From: Gnetum montanum | Taxonomy: Eukaryota; Streptophyta; Gnetopsida; Gnetales; Gnetaceae | Assembly (NCBI GenBank): GCA_015680685.1 | Contig: MNCI01008615.1 | Span: 16,673-80,672 of the forward strand | DNA: 64,000 bases | Reading direction: 5' to 3' | Shown here: positions 45,065 through 54,615 of the stretch, piece after piece | Layout of the letters: each line of letters begins with the position of its first letter | Numbering within the stretch: position 1 is the first letter of the stretch | Program-made: the position numbers and the translations under genes | Notes under the pieces: generated by a model | What the model was told of the DNA's origin: nothing | The model's input: only the letters and a program-made list of their open reading frames with translations | The model's database searches: none

Positions 45065-46798
45065 TGAAACACCACAAAATTTCAACTCAACACTTTGAAA
45101 TGAGAACAATTCAGAGCCTCTCGAGTCTTGAGAAGAAAACTCTCGACTATGGCATGGAACTCAAGCCAGCTTGCTCATGCTGTAAAGCTAGCTTGCTCCT
45201 AGCATGAGTGACTCAAAATAGCCTCAAAATAGTGTTAAAATGGCCTAATTTTGAAGGTACAAGTCACCCTAAAGGTCCACTAATGGTTACCCCAGGTTCC
45301 CAACCCTCAGAATCCTGATTTTGGGCTCGAAAATACACTGTTTTCACTTCTTATGCCCAAGTCACGTTGGGGTCACGCTGGAGCATGAGCCTAGTGTGAC
45401 CAAATAGAAACTGGTTTAAGCAACCAGTCCTAAGCGCAATTTCAGCATCAACTCAACTTCTAAGGACAGGTAACAGTTCTACTTGTTAACAAGCTCCAAA
45501 AAAACTCAAAGTTTGGGTGTAAAACACAGCATTTTGGCTTGGTTACACCTAGGTCATGCCTAGCTCATGCCTAGCTCACGCCCAGGTCATGCTGGGGTCA
45601 TGCTGGAGTCATGCTGGCAGTGTGAGCCCAGCATGAGTTACCAAGATGGCTCAAATCAAGCACAAACAGGCTCAAAACTAGCATACAGGTGGGCCCCAAG
45701 GACAGGCAACAATTATGCTTGAAGGATACGCCTCGAAAATTAGGATTCAGTGCAAAATGAATCATTCTAACTAGCTCACACCCAGCTCATGCCCAGCTCA
45801 ATCCTAGGTCATGCTGAGGTTACGCTGACAATGTGAGCCCAGCGTGAGCTACCAAAAGTGGCCTAAAATATTTTAGACACATGCCGAAGACATGCCAAGA
45901 CAAGATTAACTCATGCTAACAGCCTTGGTGAAACAAAAAAACATTTCAAATCAATGTCCTACAGCAGTCGATCCAAGAGACCATGAAGTTCCAAGCGAGC
46001 CGGAGTCAAATTTTAGTTGCAAATTCATTGTAAATTTTCATTGTAAGCTTTACCATTTGTGAGCTTGTCAAGCCCTTAGGCTGCTTTCATGGGTGTAAGC
46101 TAGCTTGCATTGTAAGATACAATGCACCTAGTCTAGAACATAGTTTGCCCATGTACACCTGTCACACGATCCATTTTTCTCTCATCTGGTAGCCATCGAT
46201 CTCATTCATTCCTACTCCCAGGCCTAGACAAATGCATAAATATCCTGTTCATGGACATAAATTGGGTTGGAAAAAATTTAGAGAAGAAAAACAAGCAATA
46301 CTAAGCCTGGACACACGTGATTCCCAATGCCTATAAACACCTCGCATCGGAGCTTAACGTTCAACTTGCAACGTAACTACGTTTTGACCAGTGCACATCT
46401 TGTTGATTAATACAACCTTGTTCATTATTTGCCATCCATTGTGCTATTCTGATTTATTTTTTGTATTGTTTCATTTCATTGCATGTTCTTGCATATATAT
46501 TTTTTACATTTACGTTCCATTACATTTTGTTACGTTTCATTACATCTTGTTACGTTTCGTTACGTTACTTTGCATTACATTATTTTCCCTGTTTTACATT
46601 TGTGACGATAACCCCAGTGCAGGCAATAGCATACACTCAGGAAAGTCCTTGGTTGATTTGTGTGCAAACCATCCAAGGCACTCTGCCTTCATTTTTCTAG
46701 CTTGCCCTCATGCGAAGGCAAGGTCGGCTGTATCTCTCCTGAGATCTTTCGGCATTTGTTTTTCCTCTAGCCTTACGCCGACGATTTCAGATAGTACA
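45065..46798 (+). repeat. El2 3' LTR
   Basis: Starts TGAAACACCAC, ends GATAGTACA, 1734 bp. TATAAA at 46332 in gcctataaacacctcgc. Differences to the 5' LTR are mostly transitions, often at CG (cacgct versus catgct), plus the 35-base difference near 45287 and the shorter decamer array. Confidence 0.9.
46332..46337 (+). promoter_or_regulatory. El2 3' LTR TATA box
   Basis: TATAAA, mutated to TGTAAA at the aligned site of the 5' LTR (28650). Confidence 0.65.
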
Positions 46799-46803
46799 CT
46801 CTC
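46799..46803. repeat. El2 target-site duplication, right copy
   Basis: CTCTC, matching 27434-27438. Removing El2 and one copy rejoins the Copia A gag frame. Confidence 0.9.
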
Positions 46804-46983
46804 AAAAGATTTAAACATGTTAAGTGTAAATGAATTAGTGGCCCAAATCAGAATACTAAAGTCTATAAAGTCAATAAGAAATAACTCATTTGAAGAGCAA
46901 GCCTATGTATCCAAAAAAATAGGAAAAGAAGGAAAATTTAAAGGAAAAGGAAGATTAATCAATTCAATTTTAAAATCAAAATA
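46799..46983 (+). pseudogene. Copia A gag, C-terminal part
   Basis: Reads LSKDLNMLSVNELVAQIRIL and later KKIGKEGKFKGKGRLIN, the end of a UBN2-type copia Gag (eskdls.l.l.eLv..L...E, then a basic stretch). It continues directly from the segment cut at 27438. The zinc-knuckle is not visible after 46983. Confidence 0.75.
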
Positions 46984-47139
46984 ATCAAACAAGTAAAGAC
47001 AAGTCAAAAAGTCAAGATAATAATGAAATTTCCATATTCACTAGAGGAAGAGGGCATCCATGAGAAAGATGGAACAACAATTAGAGGTCCAACTAAAATA
47101 ATTCTTATATTTCTTTTTGTTGATTTTATAGGAAAAATG

Positions 47140-47480
47140 ATATCTCATTTATACATGCTAGACAAGATTTGGATTTGAATCTCTACAACTAAAGAAAAAC
47201 AAAGAAGAAGAATTGATCTTAACTGAATAATAACTAGACCAAGGTAATTCAAGGGTCTTAAATTTCATTATGAACATTAAAGAATATTCTTGACTTGTGA
47301 ATAGTGGTTTTTCAAACCATATGACACCATTCAAATCAAGTCTTTTCATTACAAACCAAATAACAAGCTTGAAAACATTAAATTTGGAAATAGTAACTTC
47401 TTCAACATAAAAGACATGGAAGATTATATAATCAAGCTTCCACACAATAATGTCTTTTCTATTACTTAAGTTTTCTATCT
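47140..47480 (+). pseudogene. Copia A protease remnant
   Basis: LVNSGFSNHMTPFKSSLF corresponds to the copia protease active site (h-D-S-G-C-S-N-H-M-T) with Asp changed to Asn and Cys to Phe. Surrounding frames are broken. Confidence 0.65.
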
Positions 47481-47837
47481 TCCAAACATCTCCAATCCTC
47501 TTCTTTTAGTATGAAAAATGGGTAGAAGAGGTATAGATGAAAAATTCAAGCATGGCATATGCATCATATCAAAACCAAATGGAGAAGAGGTCAGGAAAAT
47601 AAAATCCTATAACAAGAAAATATGTTTCTCGAACTATGATTACTTTTACTTAAAGGAAAACCCTATTCTCATCAATACCTAAAGCATCAACATCACTACC
47701 ATAAAAGCTTTGAAATCTAAAGAAGACCTTGTTGCCAATCAAAACCAAGAGAAGAATTCAAGAACTTTTACCTATCAAACTAATCAAAAACATTAGTTGG
47801 AATCCATCCAAGAAGAAAATCAAGCCAAGCTTTGTCA

Positions 47838-48722
47838 CAAAAGACTATGTCATACATCCTACTCCAATATTAAAAAAATGATAAGACTAAACAAAGTCAT
47901 AGGATTGAATATCAAGAAGATTTCAAAGGATAAATATGAAACATGTATTAAGGAAAAAAACTAATTCATCCCATACCACTCAAATGTAAAGAAGAAATAG
48001 GCCTCTCAAGCTTCTTCACATGGACATTATTGGTCTTAGGTTAATCTCATCAATTGGAAGAGCAAACTACTTTCTTGTAATTGTGGATGATTAGACAAGA
48101 TGCACCTAGAATTACAACCAAAAGATAAAAGATGAAGCTTTCACCAAGTTTGAAAATTTTCTTAACCTGATGCAAACTACCATGAGTCTTCTAATAAAAG
48201 AAATCATAACAAATAAATGAGGATAACTTATCAATAAAAATTTTGAAGAAATATGCAACAAACAAGGCATGTTTTTACCAAACAACATATGCATACAACT
48301 CATAATCAAATGATATTATTGAAAGAGAAAATAGAACGTTTCAAAACATGATGATATGCCTTATCAAGAATGAAAAATTAACCAATTAATACTAGAGTAT
48401 GGTCATAACCATGCCAACATACATCATACATAAAATCGTTAGTTGTAGTAACCAAGACAAATCTCCATATGAAATTCTTTATAAAAATTTACCAAATGTC
48501 TCTTACATAAAAAAATTTGGATGTCATTGCTATGAAAATACTCATAATAAATTTATCAACAAGCTAGATGATAGAGGAAAAAACTATAACTTTCTAGGTT
48601 ATTATTTGAAAACAAGCAAGTATCTATGCTATGATCTTATAGAACATAAATGGTACTCATCAAGAGATATGGCATTTCAAGAAGAAAAATTTGGAATTAA
48701 TAATGTTCAAAAAAATCATTAA
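47838..48722 (+). pseudogene. Copia A integrase
   Basis: The GAG-pre-integrase/zinc region reads LCHKRLCHTSYSNIKKMIRL and YETCIKEK. The core follows with ANYFLVIVDD-TRC and KIKDEAFTKFENFLNLMQ, then after shifts NDIIERENRTFQNM (the catalytic Glu motif). 48399-48722 is open: CSNQDKSPYEILYKNLPNVS, IKKFGCHCYENTHNKF, DDRGKNYNFLGYYLKTSKYL, the typical copia integrase end (tPye.l.g..P...hlr.FG...y.h......kld.r...c.flGY). Frameshifts and stops before 48399. Confidence 0.8.
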
Positions 48723-48785
48723 AGATAAATAAATCAAATCATCCCAATAACATGAATTCAAAAGGATCATCCTTTAACACAAATA

Positions 48786-49550
48786 TTGGATAGTAATTTT
48801 AAAAGAAGGCTAATAACATCAAGGCCTATTACAAACATAGCTTACTCAACTCTCACACAAGAACCTTTAATTGTTAGAGAAGCTTTAAAAAATAAAGTAT
48901 GCAAACAAGCTATGGATAAAGAATATGACATAATCATGATGAATAATGCATGGGAACTTGTTAAAAAACTATAAGATGAGAAAACCATTGATTACAAGTT
49001 ACTATAAAAAATTATATTCAATGAGAAAGGAGAAATAACTAATTAGAAAGTAAGGCTTATTAATAAAGGTTTTAAGCAAAAGAAACATATTGATTATGAT
49101 GAAATATTTGCACCAGTAGGTAGGTTTGAAACTATAAAACTTGTCAAATCTATTACTATTCATCATAATATGAAACTTTATAAAATGAATCTAGTATTCC
49201 TAAATGGTGACATTAATGAAGAAGTTTATGTACATCAACTTGAAAGATATGTAGTGGAAGGCATGAAAGATAAATTTTGTAAGTTAAAAAATGTTCTTTA
49301 TGGCTTGAAACAACCACCTAGAGCATGGTTTCATAGAATCAATAGATATCTCCTAATGAAAAACTACTTCTCTTGTGTGTGTGAACTAACGTTATACTAC
49401 AAATATGAAAAAATTGAATTTATCATTAGATCTCTCAATGTGGATGACATAATTGTTGTTGCTATACGTGAAACATTATTAGAAGAGTTCAAGTTGAGTA
49501 TGAAACATGAATTTAAAATGAAAGATCTTGAATAATTAACATATTTCATA
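48786..49550 (+). pseudogene. Copia A reverse transcriptase, truncated
   Basis: Reads EALKNKVCKQAMDKEYDIIM, NNAWELV, VRLINKGFKQKKHIDYDEIF, APVGRFETIKL, LVFLNGDINEEVYVHQLERY, CKLKNVLYGLKQPPRAWFHR and LNVDDIIVVAI (YVDD changed to NVDD), ending KLSMKHEFKMKDLE at about 49534. The rest of RT (the LG-xEV region) and RNase H are missing. The element ends abruptly against Copia B sequence of opposite orientation. Confidence 0.85.
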
Positions 49551-49599
49551 AATATATAGGTTTAACAAAACTTGAAGAATTTGTGATGCTTTATCTAAT

Positions 49600-50132
49600 T
49601 TTTCTTATGTCATAGTCACTTAAAAAACAAGTTTATTGTATTTTTGATGATAATGTATGATGTCAATAGGATTTTCTTTTAGGTCAAAATAGTTTCAATC
49701 TTGACTATAAATATTATTATTGGAGGCTTTCATTCTCATGATCTCATCTCCATTTGGTTTTTTCATAACACATAAATCATTTTTAAAATTTATATTGATT
49801 CTTTTGCTAACCATTTATCCTACTAAAAGTAAGAAATTTGAGAGATTTGGTACATACAATACTTCTGTAATAGGAATGAATTTGTTATTAAGATGTCTTA
49901 TAATATAATCTCCTATCCCTTCTATTTTCATGAAGTTGTCATCACAAATTTTAATATTACCAATTTTTTTGGGTTTATAATTGATAAGATATGTGAGGAG
50001 TCATTGGTTTGAGCATCCAGTATCTATTATCCATTATTCTTATTTAATTTTGGTAATAAAATTAAAGTCTTTGTAATTAACTTGATTTTATTCTTGAGTG
50101 AATCTTGAAGTTGGTTCCTCCTCTTGTTTGTT
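49600..50132 (-). pseudogene. Copia B protease and pre-integrase region
   Basis: On the minus strand: IDTGCSNQ (active-site loop, Ser changed to Thr), then INYKPKKIGNIKICDDNFMK, IEGIGDYIIR, FIPITEVLYVPNLSNFLLLV and RININFKNDLCVMKKPNGDE. This is the standard copia protease to pre-integrase stretch (G.G.i.......i.dVlyVP.L..NLLSv). Interrupted by a few stops. Confidence 0.75.
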
Positions 50133-50137
50133 ATTTT
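50133..50137. repeat. El3 target-site duplication, left copy
   Basis: ATTTT, repeated at 58368-58372. A T-rich word, but both LTR borders coincide with it exactly. Confidence 0.8.
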
Positions 50138-50162
50138 TGATGAGTTATCATTTCGTTGGCCA

Positions 50163-50184
50163 CGATATCACGTACGTGATATCG
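50163..50184. repeat. 22-bp perfect palindrome in El3 U3
   Basis: CGATATCACGT followed by its exact reverse complement. It lies 18 bases upstream of the TATA box. The 3' LTR copy is decayed by transitions (gatatcacgtatgaaatatt). Confidence 0.85.
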
Positions 50185-50201
50185 CAGCCTATCTCCTCAT
50201 C

Positions 50202-50209
50202 TATAAATA
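50202..50209 (+). promoter_or_regulatory. El3 5' LTR TATA box
   Basis: TATAAATA in catctataaataagagg. Identical context at 57661. Confidence 0.8.
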
Positions 50210-50475
50210 AGAGGTAGATAGATAGAGTTAGAAAAGGGGGAATTATTTCTTAGCTTTAAGTGTTTAGTTTTAAGTAGTTCTTCTCTTAGCCCTTCTCTCC
50301 TAGTCTATGCCCACAGTGTGGTGATTGTAATTGTCGGCATCCTTATTCAAGTGTGACATACTTGGACATCACATGGCTAGAAATAAAGATCGAGATTACT
50401 TCATCATTGTAGCATTCACTTAGCTTAATTATTTATTTAATTATTATTTACTGCTTCCTTAGTTAATATCTCTTC

Positions 50476-51126
50476 NNNNNNNNNNNNNNNNNNNNNNNNN
50501 NNNNNNNNNNNNNNNNNNNNNNNNNNNNNNNNNNNNNNNNNNNNNNNNNNNNNNNNNNNNNNNNNNNNNNNNNNNNNNNNNNNNNNNNNNNNNNNNNNNN
50601 NNNNNNNNNNNNNNNNNNNNNNNNNNNNNNNNNNNNNNNNNNNNNNNNNNNNNNNNNNNNNNNNNNNNNNNNNNNNNNNNNNNNNNNNNNNNNNNNNNNN
50701 NNNNNNNNNNNNNNNNNNNNNNNNNNNNNNNNNNNNNNNNNNNNNNNNNNNNNNNNNNNNNNNNNNNNNNNNNNNNNNNNNNNNNNNNNNNNNNNNNNNN
50801 NNNNNNNNNNNNNNNNNNNNNNNNNNNNNNNNNNNNNNNNNNNNNNNNNNNNNNNNNNNNNNNNNNNNNNNNNNNNNNNNNNNNNNNNNNNNNNNNNNNN
50901 NNNNNNNNNNNNNNNNNNNNNNNNNNNNNNNNNNNNNNNNNNNNNNNNNNNNNNNNNNNNNNNNNNNNNNNNNNNNNNNNNNNNNNNNNNNNNNNNNNNN
51001 NNNNNNNNNNNNNNNNNNNNNNNNNNNNNNNNNNNNNNNNNNNNNNNNNNNNNNNNNNNNNNNNNNNNNNNNNNNNNNNNNNNNNNNNNNNNNNNNNNNN
51101 NNNNNNNNNNNNNNNNNNNNNNNNNN
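50476..51126. other. Assembly gap (651 N)
   Basis: Run of N covering the end of the El3 5' LTR, the primer-binding site and the start of gag. If the LTR is 771 bp it would end near 50908, so the gap size is plausible. Confidence 0.99.
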
Positions 51127-52735
51127 AGCTCTTTCCTATGACACTCGTTGGCCAAGCAAAAGTATGGTATAGATCGTTAAAACCAAATTCAATACGACGT
51201 TAGCCAACAATGGTAGAACTCTTTAACAAAAGATATCAAACCTACGCAAGAGTGTCAGCCTTGAGGAAACAAATCCAAGAGTGGAAACAAGCACAACATG
51301 AACCCTTGGACATGGCCTTAGAAAGATATTATGAACTATTAAACAACTGTCTAGGCCATGAGTTCTCCGAGGAAAGGCTAATGTACCATATCATTGATGG
51401 GCTTTGTGATGCAACAAGAGAAACCCTAGGGATATATGCCCAAGGTCAACTATATGAACTATGAACCCATCAAGTCCAAGAGCTTATTAAGTAGGTAGCA
51501 AATGAAGAAGGAGAAATGGCTAGATGTGAGAGTATTGAAAAACATCAACGAGACCAGAATCTCAACTTAACAAAGATCCATAATCACAAAAATGAGAAAT
51601 CAACCTATCTCAAGGGGGAAGGACCATCTTTTCCAGTACAATAATCATTAGAGGAAGTTGAGGCAAAGATCAATAATATGTTGGAATGGATGCATAAAAA
51701 GTGTGGAGAATGTATTGATAATATTGGGGATAGAGTTTTGACAACCTGAGAAGCAAGAAGAAATATCATTAGACATTCAGAAAGAAGGGATGAGAAAAAT
51801 AAGAGCTAAACTGCTGATCATACATATGAATGCAACATTTTCTTGTACGACACCCCAAGGGTCAATGCCCAATCTTGTTACATCTATATGAGCATTGGGG
51901 AAGCACGCTACACCCAGAGTTCATACAAAGATACTATGTTCGATCATAGTGGAAAAAACCCCAGTCATGGGGGAAGCCACCCATAAACTAGAGACACCCT
52001 TCATATCATCCGAATCTAAATGCTTGTCTAGTTCAATATCCTATTTCCCCAATAGGGTCAACATACTCTATCTCGCCGTATTACTATTCTCCTCAACACT
52101 ATCAGCCCATGTCTTCAACACAACCACCGCCTTGTGTACCTTACACTTCTCCTCAATTTCAACATTCTCATCCTTTCCCTCCTTCTACATCGCCACCTAC
52201 TATTCCTTAAGTGTTTGCACCATAGCGACAACCCATGAAAGTTACTTGTGCTACTATTTCCAACAGTAGTGAGAGACCTCATCAACACCAAAAGCGTCCC
52301 TTCTTTAGACATGACCTTAGGAAGGGACAACACAATTCCAAGGCCACTACATTCTCCAACTCAACACAAGCCCAACACTGTGGTGCATCCTTCCCTTCGA
52401 ATCCAACACCTGATGTCACCTCATCAAGGCCACCAAGTAACACTCCAATAACCATAGGCCCAATGAACATAGCCATGGAGGGCGACATCTTGATCCTTGC
52501 ATACCATCTTATAGTCCCATATATCATAGTGGGTCAACTCCTTAGCCAGGAACCACATCTCATAAATTTCCCCACTATGCTTACGATAATCATGTGTGTG
52601 AACCCCAATGGGGTAAGTATGACCAAGTGTCCATGTTTCCAACATGCAAGGATCCTCATCTTTCATTTATTAATCCATGCCATGCTCAATCGTTTGGTCA
52701 TGGGGGATATCCCCCATTTTAATAACAAGTAGGAT
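51127..52735 (+). pseudogene. El3 gag
   Basis: Capsid core (51130-51464): SFPMTLVGQAKVWYRSLKPN, MVELFNKRYQTYARVSALRK, QIQEWKQAQHEPLDMALERY, CLGHEFSEERLMYHIIDGL and TRETLGIYAQGQLYEL, a clear Retrotrans_gag arrangement (f...L.g.A..Wy..L...si..W.e....F...y). A charged helical part follows (51480-51730), then a Cys-containing segment near 51830 and a Pro/Ser/Thr-rich tail (52080-52450) interrupted by frameshifts. The start is in the gap. The product would be the particle protein. Confidence 0.8.
52700..52717. repeat. 18-bp palindrome after El3 gag
   Basis: ATGGGGGAT followed by its exact reverse complement, overlapping one of the four AGTCATGGGGG motifs. It has GATATC at its centre, like the U3 palindrome. 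Confidence 0.8.
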
Positions 52736-54615
52736 TAATAAATATTTTTCTTTTTCTTTAATTTTATAACTTTTTGTTTCCCAGTTTCTTATTTTTCAAC
52801 TTTTTGTTTTATCTTTTTGTCTTTTTATCTTTTATAAGTAATCTCATCTATGAATAAGACACTCATGTGGCTCGTTGGTTGAGGTGTGTTCTATGTTATC
52901 AAGTCTCAAGTGACCAATTATGTGGACAGTGAGCCCATTACACCCACTCATCCATTCTAGAAATAAGAGGTTCTGTCAAGGGTACAGTGATATTCTTGAC
53001 ATTCTTAAAAATTAAAATTAATTTTGTGTTCATTGTACCCAAAATGAAGAAGGATGGACCAAGAGGAAACGATTAGGGTGTGACATCAAGGGGACTTGCA
53101 GATTCTCTTTGGTGACATCTGTGAGAGTTATCATGCAACGTGGTTGTACTAAGATCCTTGTAGATCTAACGAAAAATGGAAGTAAGAGTAATCAAAAGGC
53201 ACTCAAAAATCCAATGCTAATCTAGGGACTCCCACTGGAAAGACATGCACCCATGCCTAAAGGTTGGCAGCTTCTCTAGATTCATCAATAAAAAAAAAAG
53301 AAGAGAAAAACACAAAAAACAAAACAAAACAAAGAAAGTGCCACAAAGCAAAAATCACTCCTCCCTTGAACAAAATTCCAAGTGATCATACGCCTTGTTG
53401 TTCTGGTACTCTCATAGTCACTCATCATGGGATGAAATAATGCGTTGTCATTGATTAGAGGAATGGACTTGGTCCTGATCTTGGAACGACAGGTTAATGA
53501 CACATTAATCATGCTTTACACAGGATTCATTATGCCCTAGGTCAGTTACCTCATGTCCCAATCTCTACAATCCCTTCTGTAGTCCGTCCCATCTCACTAT
53601 CCATGTAATTATTGCTGGTGTCTCATATAGCATAGAATTCTTATCTCATCCCAGTGATACTTACATGTGTGTGTTTTGAGGAACCAGTGTGGATTACATT
53701 TAACCCTTCGAGTGCCGATAGACCCTTTTAAGTGTGATTACGGAAGGGAATTATAGGTTGGAACATGCTTTGGGGAGGATCCACTTGCGTAATTTTTGTA
53801 ATTTATACTCATAACACATCTTCCACACACCATCTATTACCCCCAGCATATTGCCAACGATTTTCTTTCCTTTATTACTATCCCTCCGATTCAACGTTCC
53901 TCTGAACCATCACATGCCATTTTTCTATTTCTTACCACCACATATCATTATTTGTGCCTTCAAAACTAACTAAATTACCATAGAACCCTTTAACACTTGC
54001 CACATGTCCTTAATTTACACCGTTAATTTCAGAAAAACCTTCAAAATTTAGTATTTTTTCCCTCAGGACTAAACATTGATAGGCTATGATATCACGTATG
54101 CAATATAATGTACACGACATCGTGTCACATAAAACTTATAAATACATGATCCCCTACACCACTTACCATCATTTTCAACTATTCATGTGGGGGAGTTTTT
54201 CGAATTTTTCTCTATGACTTGTGATTACGCAACCCTTACCTTTATACCTATATCTCACCCGCTGGTACTCCGATTTTCATTCTGTCTAAACCTACTTGAG
54301 CCTGGAGTGTTTAGCTTAGTCATGGGGGAGGGACACACGTCGAATAGTATATAAAGTTTTTGGATTTTATCATCACCAAAAGGACATTATCAAGGATATT
54401 TAGTTATAACATTAAAGATAAATGTGCCAAAAATAATTTCATCCCCTTAGTTATACCGGGAAACTAATTTGGAAACCACCTAGGTAAAAGGACTCACTAT
54501 TATAATCTTTCAAGAAACATCACATAGAGATAAAGTAAATTAATTAAGGTAAGTAGTAAGGTATAACTTAACTTAGAAAACAATCTTACTAACGATTGGT
54601 CCCATGTGATTGTAG
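52736..54615. other. El3 spacer between gag and ORF2
   Basis: Noncoding, 1.9 kb. Collinear blocks with El4: ttgtagatctaacgaaaaatg (53158), the ggaaagacatg..cccatgcctaaagg block (53235), gctttggggaggatccacttg (53768), the TATA module (54080-54144) and a polypurine motif at 54318. A minus-strand frame at 53285-53512 is a reflection of an A-rich tract. Confidence 0.65.
54137..54144 (+). promoter_or_regulatory. El3 internal TATA box before ORF2
   Basis: TATAAATA about 470 bases ahead of the ORF2 start. Upstream, ctatgatatcacgtatgcaa (54085) repeats the U3 motif gcgatatcacgtatgaaa that precedes the LTR TATA, so the LTR core promoter seems duplicated here. Confidence 0.55.

Larger units (their letters stand above)
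27439..46798 (+). mobile_element. El2: 19.4 kb Tat/Ogre-like LTR retrotransposon with an antisense gene
   Basis: Complete LTR pair, 5-bp duplication CTCTC, primer-binding site, leader repeats, gag, protease, a 6.4 kb interval between protease and RT carrying a spliced antisense gene, then RT-RNase H, a second archaeal-type RNase H, integrase, 3' repeats, polypurine tract and 3' LTR. The second RNase H is a marker of the Tat lineage, and an intron between protease and RT is known from Ogre elements. Stops and one late frameshift make it inactive, yet pol from 40083 to about 43500 keeps one frame, so it is younger than El1 or El5. Confidence 0.9.
26870..49560 (+). mobile_element. Copia A: Ty1/copia remnant split by El2
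   Basis: Gag to the left of El2 (26880-27438) and gag end, protease, integrase and RT to its right (46799-49550) form one collinear Ty1/copia polyprotein once the 19.4 kb insertion is removed. Order gag-PR-IN-RT is diagnostic of copia. RNase H and both LTRs are missing: the left end falls in or near the gap, and the right end stops soon after the RT, where Copia B begins in the opposite orientation. Confidence 0.85.
50138..50475 (+). repeat. El3 5' LTR (visible part)
   Basis: Matches 57597 onward. Contains a 22-bp perfect palindrome at 50163-50184 and TATAAATA at 50202. The rest of the LTR and the primer-binding site fall in the gap. Confidence 0.9.

Noticed and set aside
50463-51155. 230-codon frame across the N gap
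   Set aside because: Artefact of translating N. No sequence information.
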